Shown piece by piece: positions 38,743-46,217 of a stretch of DNA of 64,000 bases. This DNA is from DASWZN01 sp963841635 (GTDB lineage Bacteria; Acidobacteriota; Terriglobia; Bryobacterales; Bryobacteraceae). A program made the position numbers and the translations under genes. Every line of letters begins with the position of its first letter. Within the stretch, counting starts at the first letter, position 1. Where the stretch lies: the NCBI GenBank assembly GCA_963841635.1, contig CAWJDO010000002.1:4092001-4156000 (forward strand), written 5' to 3'. Below the pieces are notes generated by a model. That model was not told the DNA's origin, made no database searches, and worked only from the letters and a program-made list of their open reading frames with translations.

Positions 38743-39105
38743 ATGATCTCTGTGCTCGCAGAACTATTGTTCCGTTGCGCGCATCGCCGGCTCACCCGCC
38801 CCATCACCCCGGTGAGCAAGCCGGGCGTTCCATCAGGTGAGACATATGTAGTCTGTTTGGAATGCGGGAAGCAGTTCTATTACGACTGGGAGAAGATGCG
38901 CCTGGGAGGGCCGGTCGAGCGCAACGAGGCCAAGGGAGTAATCCCATTGGACAGCCCGAAGCCCTCCAGCACCAAGCTCAAATATGCACTGCTGGGTTCG
39001 GCGATCCCTCTGGCCGTCTTGCTAGGTAAGACCCTCTTGGCGAAGCCAAAGAAGCAGGACCCAGCCGCGCGCGGCCGCAGCGGCAGCACCGAACCGCGCG
39101 CGTAA
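38743..39105 (+). CDS. Small Cys-containing membrane protein
   Basis: A 120-residue protein. A possible metal site pairs Cys12/His14 (RCAHRR) with CLECGKQF (Cys38, Cys41), a zinc-ribbon-like arrangement. KYALLGSAIPLAVLLGKTLLA (residues 80-100) is one transmembrane segment. The C-terminus ends GSTEPRA, which is coded by the CACCGAACCGCG repeat. Function unknown. Confidence 0.6.
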   Translation: MISVLAELLFRCAHRRLTRPITPVSKPGVPSGETYVVCLECGKQFYYDWEKMRLGGPVERNEAKGVIPLDSPKPSSTKLKYALLGSAIPLAVLLGKTLLAKPKKQDPAARGRSGSTEPRA

Positions 39106-39131
39106 GTAAGCGGAAACCCGCGCCGTTTGCC

Positions 39132-39830
39132 TTATCGTTCCGAGCCGCGCCTGACGAACCGCAACGTTCCCGCCAGTGCCAGCGAGAGCAACCCCATCAG
39201 TCCAACTAGAGGTAGGTCGCTCGCCGTTTGCGGCAGTTGCCGCGGCGGCATTGCCGCCTGTTCTTGCGGCGGTGGCGTGGCCGCTTGCGGTTGCGGCGCT
39301 GGCGCCGGCTCTCTCGCGGTTTGCTCACCACTCGGCTGCTGGTTCATCACGGGCGCCTTGCGCAGTTCGGCCGCTTCGGGCGGCTTTTCCGTCGCGGGCA
39401 TCGACGGAACCTGCTGGTGCGTCACTTGTGCCAACGCCGCAGCCCGCGGCTGCGGGTAGACGAACTCGGCACCATAGTGTTCGCCCGGATAGAACCACGC
39501 GCGGATCGCCTGCGGCGCGCCAGCTTCCCTTTCCTCGAACATGATTACCGTCTTCCCCGCTGGCTGCAGACGATAGTCGGGAACGGCCAGAATCGTAGCG
39601 TACACCTTGTTCTGATCTTCGTTGAAGATTTGAACTACGCTGCGATCTACCTGCGAGTCCAATAACTTGAACACGTATGTGCCGGGGGGCAGGACCATGG
39701 ACGGAATTTCCACCGGCTGTGAAAATGTTACCCGCGTTTCATGGTTCCACTGATCGGCGAAGGCGGCTGGCGCAAGCGCGAGGACGCCCCCTAATACGCA
39801 CAGCATCACGCACAACGTGATTGATTTCAT
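39132..39830 (-). CDS. Exported protein with an LPxT-type C-terminal sorting-like signal
   Basis: A 232-residue protein. Signal peptide residues 1-25 (PAAFA). Residues 26-125 form a beta domain (VTFSQPVEIPSMVLPPGTYVF). A Pro/Gln-rich linker (about 130-195) leads to LPQTASDLPL (199-208), a hydrophobic helix (208-224) and RFVRRGSER. The motif-helix-positive tail layout is that of a sortase/exosortase substrate, unusual for a Gram-negative. ATG 39830 is chosen over ATG 39836 since GGGGAG is eight bases before the former. No sortase gene is nearby. Confidence 0.75.
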   Translation of the reverse strand: MKSITLCVMLCVLGGVLALAPAAFADQWNHETRVTFSQPVEIPSMVLPPGTYVFKLLDSQVDRSVVQIFNEDQNKVYATILAVPDYRLQPAGKTVIMFEEREAGAPQAIRAWFYPGEHYGAEFVYPQPRAAALAQVTHQQVPSMPATEKPPEAAELRKAPVMNQQPSGEQTAREPAPAPQPQAATPPPQEQAAMPPRQLPQTASDLPLVGLMGLLSLALAGTLRFVRRGSER

Positions 39831-40082
39831 TGACATATCTCCCCTCTGACTTCAAAGCTGCAGCGGCACCCGATGTGCCGCCGCACCCGCCATAAATCCC
39901 TGCATGTGGGCTGCCACGCCCCACACGCGGGTAAAAGCCAGGCATTTTAGCTGAGAAAACTGCGACTTCAAATGTACTGCCAAAGTGATACGCGAGGCGA
40001 AATCGCCAACTACCGACAACAACCGCCTCTGCCGATGTCTATTCTGTCGGAACGGCGCCGAGGCAGGCTAAGGGAGTACGTT

Positions 40083-40790
40083 ATGCTCAAACGGTTTTTC
40101 CATTTCTCGCTGGACGGGGACGAAGCGTCTTCGAACGGATCGCATCGCAACGGCTCGTCAGGTCACGCCGCACCGCAAGGCGCCGTGGCGCGGGCCAAGG
40201 AAGAGACCGCGCCCTTGGAACCGGTCAGCGCACCGGCCCTGAAATCCGATGGCGCGCTAGGGCACATCGTGCCTTTCGAGGAGATCTATCGCAACGCCTC
40301 GTTCAAACAGCCCAAGGTGGCCTACGACATTCTGAAGGTTGCCGAGATGGTAAACAGCCAGCACGTCGCGGGGCTTTCGGTTGAAGCCAAGCGGTGCGCG
40401 GTGCTGATGGCCCTGGATGTGGCCGGGGTCGAGACCGAAGATCTTCTCCAGGACGCGATGGCGCGACAGCGCGCCCTGAACGATTACGAGGAGGCCCTGC
40501 AGAACGCTCTGCGGGAATTTGAGGTCACGAAAAACCGCGAGAACGCGGAAATCCAGGCGGAATTGGATCGTCTTAGCGCCCGCTATATGGCTCGCATTCA
40601 GGGCAATGTGGACGAGGTAGCGCGGCAGCAGGACGCTCACAGGGCCTGGCAGAGAGAGAAGCAGCAGGAATCGCAATGCATCGCGGAGGCGGCGTCGTTC
40701 TGCGCGCCCCAGAGCAGCGCGAACAACGCGAACAGCCTTTCGTCCGTGTTGGTTCGCTGTGGTGCGGAGGCAGCTGGAAAGCGATCATGA
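40083..40790 (+). CDS. Coiled-coil protein of the actin-like module
   Basis: A 235-residue protein. Conserved-looking N-terminal MLKRFFHFSLDGDE, a low-complexity linker (about 15-60), a helical region (about 60-125: VPFEEIYRNASFKQPKVAYD), and a long coiled coil (about 125-200, Gln/Glu/Arg-rich). ATG 40083 has AAGGGAG six bases upstream; the longer frame from 39972 has no such site. It overlaps the next gene by ATGA. No family recognised. Likely a structural or adaptor partner of the neighbouring actin-like protein. Confidence 0.7.
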   Translation: MLKRFFHFSLDGDEASSNGSHRNGSSGHAAPQGAVARAKEETAPLEPVSAPALKSDGALGHIVPFEEIYRNASFKQPKVAYDILKVAEMVNSQHVAGLSVEAKRCAVLMALDVAGVETEDLLQDAMARQRALNDYEEALQNALREFEVTKNRENAEIQAELDRLSARYMARIQGNVDEVARQQDAHRAWQREKQQESQCIAEAASFCAPQSSANNANSLSSVLVRCGAEAAGKRS

Positions 40791-40942
40791 TCGTTTGCGT
40801 CGCCCTCATCCTCGTCTTGCTGCTGGCGCGCCTTTGTCTGCGCGCCGGAGGCGGCAAGACGCCGCTAAATCGCGAAGAGCTCCTGCGGATGAGGCAATAT
40901 TCCGAACGAATCCACCGCGAAGAAGTGCTTCCGTTCGAGTAG
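40787..40942 (+). CDS. 51-residue membrane protein of the actin-like module
   Basis: Translation starts at ATG 40787, overlapping the previous stop (TGA) by three bases of ATGA. Residues 2-16 form one transmembrane helix (IVCVALILVLLLARL); a polar cytoplasmic or periplasmic tail (about 20-51: LNREELLRMRQYSERIHREE) follows. A single-pass anchor between a coiled-coil protein and an actin-like ATPase. Confidence 0.6.
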   Translation: MIVCVALILVLLLARLCLRAGGGKTPLNREELLRMRQYSERIHREEVLPFE

Positions 40943-40985
40943 GCCCGCCGCGGCGATTCCGCTCCGGCGGTTTGGGGATCGTGTC

Positions 40986-41987
40986 ATGAATAATGCCGAA
41001 CTGGACCGCAAACAGCCGATCGGCCTCGACATAGGTACCAACCGGATCGTGGCGGCGCGGAGCGTGGGCGGCAGGCCTCAGTTCGAGGCGCAACTCAACG
41101 CTTTTGTCACGCTACCTCATTCCCGGCTGACCGAGAGCCTGCTGCGGCAGGAGGGCGTCTTCTACGAGGTTCAGGGCCGCGAGATCATCGTGGCCGGCAA
41201 CGACGCCCAGCGCTTTTCGGACATCCTCCACGTGGAGACGCGCCGTCCCATGCTGAACGGCGTGCTGAACCCTCGTGAGCCATACGCGCTGACCGTTCTC
41301 CGCTCCATCCTCACCAAGCTGATCGGCAAGGATGGCGGCGAGACGCAGAAGATCATTTTCAGCGTGCCGGCGCCGGTGACGGGCGCGGAGGCCAGCATCG
41401 CCTATCACGAGGCGTCGTGCCGGCAGGTCCTGATCGAACTCGGGTACGATGCGCAACCGATTGTGGAGGGCCTCGCGGTGGTGCTCGGCGAGTTGGAGCC
41501 GTCGAACTTCACCGGCATCGGCATCTCCTGCGGAAGCGGACTGTCGAATGTGTGCCTGGCCGTGCTGTCGCTGCCGGTTGTGAGCTTCAGCATCGCCAAA
41601 GGAGGCGATTTCGTCGATGCCCAGGCAGCGCTGGCGACGGGCGAGCTGGCCACCCGCATACGGATCCTCAAGGAGCAGTCCTTCGATCTGGACGGCTTCT
41701 CCGGCGACCGCATGCAGAACGCGTTGACGGTGTACTACGACGACATGATCCGAAGCGTGGTGGAGGCGTTGCGCGAGGGACTCGCCACCAGCGGCCGCCT
41801 GCCCAAGCTCGATCGCGCCATCCCGCTGGTGCTCACCGGCGGCAGCGCCATGCCGCGGGGCTTTCTGCAGCGTTTCGAAAAGGCGCTCCGGCCCGATGAC
41901 TTCCCCCTGGAGCTTTCCGAGATCCGCCTGGCGGCCGACCCCCTCAATTCCACCGCCCGGGGAGCCTTGCTCGCGTCGATGTGCTAA
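40986..41987 (+). CDS. Actin-like (MreB/ParM/Hsp70-fold) ATPase family protein
   Basis: A 333-residue ASKHA-fold protein. Phosphate-1: GLDIGTNRIVAAR with Asp15. Connect-1: VEGLAVVLGE (about 160-169). Phosphate-2: GIGISCGSGLSNV (178-190), where the usual Asp is replaced by Ser181, so hydrolysis may be altered. Adenosine loop: LVLTGGSAMPRGF (281-293). Closest to MreB/ParM/MamK-like actins, but not a standard MreB (no divIVA/mreCD neighbours, low match). GGGG lies nine bases before ATG 40986. Ends a three-gene cassette with the coiled-coil and 51-aa genes. Confidence 0.75.
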   Translation: MNNAELDRKQPIGLDIGTNRIVAARSVGGRPQFEAQLNAFVTLPHSRLTESLLRQEGVFYEVQGREIIVAGNDAQRFSDILHVETRRPMLNGVLNPREPYALTVLRSILTKLIGKDGGETQKIIFSVPAPVTGAEASIAYHEASCRQVLIELGYDAQPIVEGLAVVLGELEPSNFTGIGISCGSGLSNVCLAVLSLPVVSFSIAKGGDFVDAQAALATGELATRIRILKEQSFDLDGFSGDRMQNALTVYYDDMIRSVVEALREGLATSGRLPKLDRAIPLVLTGGSAMPRGFLQRFEKALRPDDFPLELSEIRLAADPLNSTARGALLASMC

Positions 41988-42035
41988 GTCCTGTCTCCCG
42001 CCCTCCTGTTATAACGGTGGTGTGAGGTGCGACAG

Positions 42036-42917
42036 ATGAGACGAATCCTCTTAACGGTTCTGTTCGCGGTTTCCTTGGCGATGTTCCCCGCCTGCTCGAA
42101 GAAAGTCACAGGGCCGCACGCTACGGTGTCCTTGCGCGATGGCACCGCCGTCGCGGGCACCGTGGTCGGCACTTCGCCATCGCAGATTACGCTGGTCGGC
42201 GACGACAACACCACGCGCACGATCGCCATGAAGGATGTCCGCTCGATCGACTACGGCGAAGCGCCGCCGGAGACTCCGGCGCCGGATGCATCCTCGCAGG
42301 CCCAGCCGCGGGGAGCGCCGAGTACCGCCGTTCCGCCTCAGCAGAGCCATGCGCCGCGGTACCACCCAGAGGAATCCGCCATCCGGACTCGGACCTTTTT
42401 GCTGCCCGTCGGCACCGAGGTCGCCGTGCGTACGGACGACACCATCGACTCGGGCAAGGCGGTCCCGGATCAGACCTACGCCGCAGAAGTGTATCGGGAC
42501 GTGCTCGACCAGAACGGCGCCGTGGTGATCCCCCACGGATCGAACGCCCAGATCGTCATCCGCGCGGCGTCTGGAGGCCGCGTCACCGGGACGTCGGGCC
42601 TGGTGCTCGACCTGCGGTCCGTCTCCGTGGACGGACGGCTCTATCAGCTGAGCACCGCCGACCTCGCGCAAACCGGCCGGGCGGGCCTGGGAAAGAACAA
42701 ACGCACCGGCGAATTTGCCGGCGGCGGAGCGATCGTCGGCGCCGTAATCGGGGCCATCGCGGGAGGAGGCAAAGGAGCGGCCATTGGAGCCGGTGCCGGG
42801 GCCGCAGCCGGTGCCGGGGCGCAGATCGCCACAAAGGGCGGCTCGATCCGCGTGCCAGCCGAGACCATCCTGACCTTCAAGCTCGACCGTCCGCTGCGCG
42901 TGACGCCGGCAAGGTGA
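42036..42917 (+). CDS. Glycine-zipper lipoprotein
   Basis: A 293-residue protein. Signal peptide about residues 1-20 with FPACS lipobox; beta-type region (about 25-75), linker, then a second beta region (about 115-220). A glycine-rich AIVGAVIGAIAGGGKGAAIGAGAG zipper lies at about 230-270. GAGGTG six bases before ATG 42036 decides the start over the GTG at 42027. Likely an outer-membrane lipoprotein. It is on the same strand and 49 bp downstream of the actin-like gene, but its link to that module is unclear. Confidence 0.7.
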   Translation: MRRILLTVLFAVSLAMFPACSKKVTGPHATVSLRDGTAVAGTVVGTSPSQITLVGDDNTTRTIAMKDVRSIDYGEAPPETPAPDASSQAQPRGAPSTAVPPQQSHAPRYHPEESAIRTRTFLLPVGTEVAVRTDDTIDSGKAVPDQTYAAEVYRDVLDQNGAVVIPHGSNAQIVIRAASGGRVTGTSGLVLDLRSVSVDGRLYQLSTADLAQTGRAGLGKNKRTGEFAGGGAIVGAVIGAIAGGGKGAAIGAGAGAAAGAGAQIATKGGSIRVPAETILTFKLDRPLRVTPAR

Positions 42918-42952
42918 CGGATGACAGATCGGAACCCCGAAATCGTGGCCTA

Positions 42953-42974
42953 ACATGTGCATGCACATGCATGT
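42953..42974. promoter_or_regulatory. Palindrome upstream of vapBC (operator candidate)
   Basis: ATGTGCATGCACAT (42955-42968) is a perfect 14-bp palindrome. It is part of a wider ACATG/CATGT arrangement, 13-33 bp before the antitoxin start. CATACT at 42975-42980 may be the -10 box. Autoregulation by the VapB-VapC complex at such palindromes is usual. Confidence 0.65.
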
Positions 42975-42986
42975 CATACTAGTCTT

Positions 42987-43226
42987 ATGCGCACGACGAT
43001 CGAGATGAAGCCCGAGCACCGCAGCGCCTTGCTCGCCCTGGCATCGCGGCGCGGCCAGAAGGGATTCTCGGAAGTAGTTGGAGAAGCTCTCGAAAGCTAT
43101 CTGCGGGGTGAGGCGGATCGAGAGAAGCGGCGCCGGGCCCTTCGGGCACTGGCAGGCTCCCTCTCTAAAAGGGACGCCGACGACTTGCGCCGGAACGTTC
43201 GCGATCTCCGTGAGAGCTGGCGGTGA
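42987..43226 (+). CDS. VapB-type antitoxin (ribbon-helix-helix-like)
   Basis: A 79-residue protein. The N-terminal MRTTIEMKPEHRSALLALASRRG fits a ribbon-helix-helix DNA-binding domain; the C-terminal basic helix (about 40-79: SYLRGEADREKRRRAL) would bind the toxin. Overlaps the toxin GTG by four bases. The small gap between the -10-like CATACT and the ATG suggests a nearly leaderless message. Confidence 0.75.
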   Translation: MRTTIEMKPEHRSALLALASRRGQKGFSEVVGEALESYLRGEADREKRRRALRALAGSLSKRDADDLRRNVRDLRESWR

Positions 43227-43612
43227 TTCTCGCCGATACGGATGTGCTCATCGACTATCTGGCGGGCGCCCAGCCGGTGCGGGATCGTGTCGCGGCCTAT
43301 GTCGACGCCGAACAGCTCCAGACGACCGCTGTTAACTGTTTCGAGCTCCTCAGCGGCGCCGGGCCGGGAAGGCGTGGGCTGGCCGTCAGGCGGTTGGTGG
43401 AGGCGCTGAATGTACTGCCGTTGGACCGCGCGGCGGCCGAGCGGGCAGCGGATGTGCGGCGCAAACTCGAACGCGGGGGCCGGCCGATCGGCATGGGCGA
43501 CAGCCTGATCGCCGGGATCGCTTTGGCACATGGCCTCCCGCTGTTGACAAGGAACAGCAGTCACTTCGAACGCGTGGAGAACCTGAAGCTGGTCGACCTC
43601 GGCGTCGTGTAG
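43223..43612 (+). CDS. VapC-type PIN-domain toxin
   Basis: A 129-residue PIN-domain RNase. Acidic residues fit the active site: Asp5/Asp7 in LADTDVLIDYL, Glu41 in CFELLSG, Asp93 in GMGDSLIAG. It starts with GTG at 43223, overlapping the antitoxin stop (GTGA). It is the second gene of a toxin-antitoxin pair and probably cleaves specific RNAs when VapB is lost. Its specific RNA target cannot be told. Confidence 0.9.
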   Translation: MILADTDVLIDYLAGAQPVRDRVAAYVDAEQLQTTAVNCFELLSGAGPGRRGLAVRRLVEALNVLPLDRAAAERAADVRRKLERGGRPIGMGDSLIAGIALAHGLPLLTRNSSHFERVENLKLVDLGVV

Positions 43613-43626
43613 AGAGCCCCCCGCCC

Positions 43627-44799
43627 CTACCGCGTCGCCAGAAAATCCACCAGCCGCTCCATCGCAGGCTTGAGGATCTCGCGCTCGGCGGCGTAGCAGA
43701 TGCGGACCGAGCCTTCGCCGCCGGCTCCGAACGCCACGCCGGGCGCGATGCCCACGCTGGTCTCCTCCAGCAGACGGCGGCAGAAGTCGAACGAATCCGT
43801 CATTCCGTCGATGCGCGGGAACAGATAGAACGCGCCTTCGGGCTGGGGGACCGTGACACCGCGAGCCTTCTTCAGCATCGCCAGACAGTAGTCGCGGTTC
43901 TCCCTGTAGCGCGCCAGCATTTTCTTGATCTCGATTTCGCCCCACACCAGCGCCGTCTCTGCCGCGCGCTGGGAGAAGCTCGGCGCGTGCGAGATGATGA
44001 ACTCGTTCAGTTGCGTCGCCTTCGCCGCCAGGTCCGCGCGCGCCACCAGCCAGCCGACGCGCCACCCGGTCATGCAGTACGTCTTCGAGAACGACTGCGC
44101 CACGATCAGGGCGTCCTCGCGCGTCGCCTTCTTCAGGATGGACGGCGCGGGCGTGCCAAGCGGATCGCGATAAACCAGGCGCTCGTAGACTTCGTCGGCC
44201 AGCAGCCACAACTCGTGCCGGCGGGTGAACTCGAGCAGGCGATCCTGATCCGCGGAAGTGGCGACCCAGCCTAGCGGGTTCGAGGGCGACGTGTAGATCA
44301 GCAGCCGCGTGCGCGGCGTGACGGCGGCCTCCAATGCATCGAAATCGATCTCGTAGCGACCGCCCCGCAGCAGGTGCGGAATCATGCGCGGCACGCCGTT
44401 TGAGAGCGCCACGTTGGCCGCGCCGTTCGGCCAGGCAGGCGTCAGCACGATCGCCTCGTCGCCCGGATCGATCACGCTGCGGATCGAAACGTTCAGCGCC
44501 TGCACGCCGGAAGCCGTAACCACGATTTCGCGTTCGGGATCGAGCGCCACGCCGTGCAACCTTTGGTACGACTCGGCAAGCGCGCTTCGCAGCGAAGGCA
44601 GGCCCGCGTTCTCGGTGTAGAACAGGAAGCCGTCGGCCATCGCTTTCTGCGCGGCGCGGCGTATGTACTCGGGCGTGGGCGTGCTCGACTCGCCGAAGTA
44701 CAGCTTGAGCACGCCTTCCATCCCCATCGCGATGTGGGCCAGTTCGCGGATGCGCGAAGGCTCGACGCTCTCGGCGGACCGTCCGATGTGAGCGGGCAT
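43627..44799 (-). CDS. PLP-dependent aminotransferase (class I/II)
   Basis: A 390-residue fold-type I aminotransferase. YTENAGLPSLRSALAESY (about 60-77), the YTSPSNPLGWVAT segment (about 170-182), the DEVYERLVYR Asp/Tyr (about 205-214), and the Schiff-base Lys in SFSKTYCMTGWRVGW (about 240-254) are seen. Substrate is unclear; aspartate-type or another. Its ATG overlaps the purF stop by one base (TAATG), so it is the last gene of a purQ-purL-purF operon; the reason for that link is not obvious. Confidence 0.88.
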   Translation of the reverse strand: MPAHIGRSAESVEPSRIRELAHIAMGMEGVLKLYFGESSTPTPEYIRRAAQKAMADGFLFYTENAGLPSLRSALAESYQRLHGVALDPEREIVVTASGVQALNVSIRSVIDPGDEAIVLTPAWPNGAANVALSNGVPRMIPHLLRGGRYEIDFDALEAAVTPRTRLLIYTSPSNPLGWVATSADQDRLLEFTRRHELWLLADEVYERLVYRDPLGTPAPSILKKATREDALIVAQSFSKTYCMTGWRVGWLVARADLAAKATQLNEFIISHAPSFSQRAAETALVWGEIEIKKMLARYRENRDYCLAMLKKARGVTVPQPEGAFYLFPRIDGMTDSFDFCRRLLEETSVGIAPGVAFGAGGEGSVRICYAAEREILKPAMERLVDFLATR

Positions 44800-46217
44800 T
44801 ACCCGCGCCGCTCCTTGGCCGTCATAAGCGATTCGATGTTCACCAGGTCGGTGGGGTAGTCGCCGGTGTAGCAGGCGTAGCAGTATTCCTGGTTGTGGTC
44901 GGCGACGGCCTCGCGCAGCCCTCCGAGCGAGAGGTAGCCCAGGCTATCGGCCTCGAGAAACGTGCGGATCTCCTCCACCGTATTGTTGGCGGCGATCAGC
45001 TCGCGCTTGGTGGGCGTGTCGACTCCGTAGAAACAAGGCGAGCGGGTCGGCGGGCAGGAGATGCGAACGTGGACCTCGCGCGCGCCCGCGCTGCGAACCA
45101 TGCGCACGATCTTGCGGGACGTCGTCCCCCGCACGATCGAGTCGTCCACCAGCACCACGCGCTTGCCTTCGATCAGGTGCCGCACCGGGTTCAGTTTCAG
45201 CTTCACGCCGAAGTCGCGGATGGCCTGCGAAGGCTCGATGAACGTGCGCCCGATGTAGTGGCTGCGAATCAGCCCGTGGCGGAATGGGACGCCAGCCTCG
45301 GCTGCGTAGCCAATGGCAGCGGCCACGCCCGAATCGGGAACCGGCACCACGACGTCCGCCTCCACCGGGTGCTCGCGCGCCAGCAACCGCCCCAGCATCT
45401 CGCGCGATTCCTGCACCGAGCGGCTGAAAACGATCGAATCCGGCCGCGAGAAGTAGACGTGCTCGAAGACGCATTGCGCCCGCGACTGTTCCGGACAGTA
45501 GCGCTCGCGCGTGAGCCCGTCCGGTCCCGCCACCACCATCTCGCCCGGCTCGACTTCGTTCAGGTACACCGCGCCGATCAGGTCGAACGCGCAAGTCTCC
45601 GAAGCGAAGACGTAGGATTTTTGGCCGCCGGAGAGCTCCATCTGCCCCATGGCCAGGGGGCGGAAACCCTGCGGGTCGCGGGCCACGATCACGCGGTCCT
45701 GCGCCAGGAACACTAGAGAGAAGGCGCCCTCGAGCTGCAGCAGCGCTTCGCGCAACGCGCCGGCCAGCGTCCGCTCGCGAGAGTGGGCCACCAGGTGCAG
45801 GATCACTTCCGTGTCGCTCGAAGCCTGAAAGATCGAGCCCTCGCGCTCGAGATCCTGCCGCAGTTCGGCGGCGTTGGTGATGTTCCCGTTGTGCGCCACC
45901 GCGATGAGGCCCTTGTTGCACGACACCGCGAACGGTTGCGCGTTCAGCAGCACGGTGGTCCCCGCGGTCGAGTAGCGCGTGTGGCCGATGGCGGAGTGTC
46001 CGCGCAGCTTGCCTAGTTGCTCGGGCGTGAAGATGTCGGCTACGTAGCCCATCTCCTTAACGGTGAAGATTTCCTTCCCGTCGGTGGAGCACATCCCGGC
46101 GCTTTCCTGGCCGCGATGTTGCAGGGCGTACAGACCGAGATACGCGAGATTGGCCGCCTCCGGATGTCCGTAGACCGCCACGACCCCGCACTCTTCGTGG
46201 AGCTTGTCGAACATCAT
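44799..46217 (-). CDS. purF: Amidophosphoribosyltransferase
   Basis: A 472-residue enzyme that catalyses the first step of purine synthesis: PRPP + glutamine to phosphoribosylamine. After a short leader the glutaminase nucleophile Cys lies in EECGVVAVYG; the PRPP site is VVLVDDSIVRGTTSRKIV. CYACYTGDYPTDL near the end fits the iron-sulfur-type family members. ATG 46217 (overlapping the purL stop by one base, TGATG) or 46214 could start it; GTG 46220 is less likely. Coupled to purL upstream and the aminotransferase downstream. Confidence 0.96.
   Translation of the reverse strand: MMFDKLHEECGVVAVYGHPEAANLAYLGLYALQHRGQESAGMCSTDGKEIFTVKEMGYVADIFTPEQLGKLRGHSAIGHTRYSTAGTTVLLNAQPFAVSCNKGLIAVAHNGNITNAAELRQDLEREGSIFQASSDTEVILHLVAHSRERTLAGALREALLQLEGAFSLVFLAQDRVIVARDPQGFRPLAMGQMELSGGQKSYVFASETCAFDLIGAVYLNEVEPGEMVVAGPDGLTRERYCPEQSRAQCVFEHVYFSRPDSIVFSRSVQESREMLGRLLAREHPVEADVVVPVPDSGVAAAIGYAAEAGVPFRHGLIRSHYIGRTFIEPSQAIRDFGVKLKLNPVRHLIEGKRVVLVDDSIVRGTTSRKIVRMVRSAGAREVHVRISCPPTRSPCFYGVDTPTKRELIAANNTVEEIRTFLEADSLGYLSLGGLREAVADHNQEYCYACYTGDYPTDLVNIESLMTAKERRG

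Noticed and set aside
40676..40786. N-terminal extension of the 51-aa protein to 88 residues
   Set aside because: It overlaps the coiled-coil gene by over 100 bp and has no ribosome site. The ATGA start at 40787 explains the pattern better.
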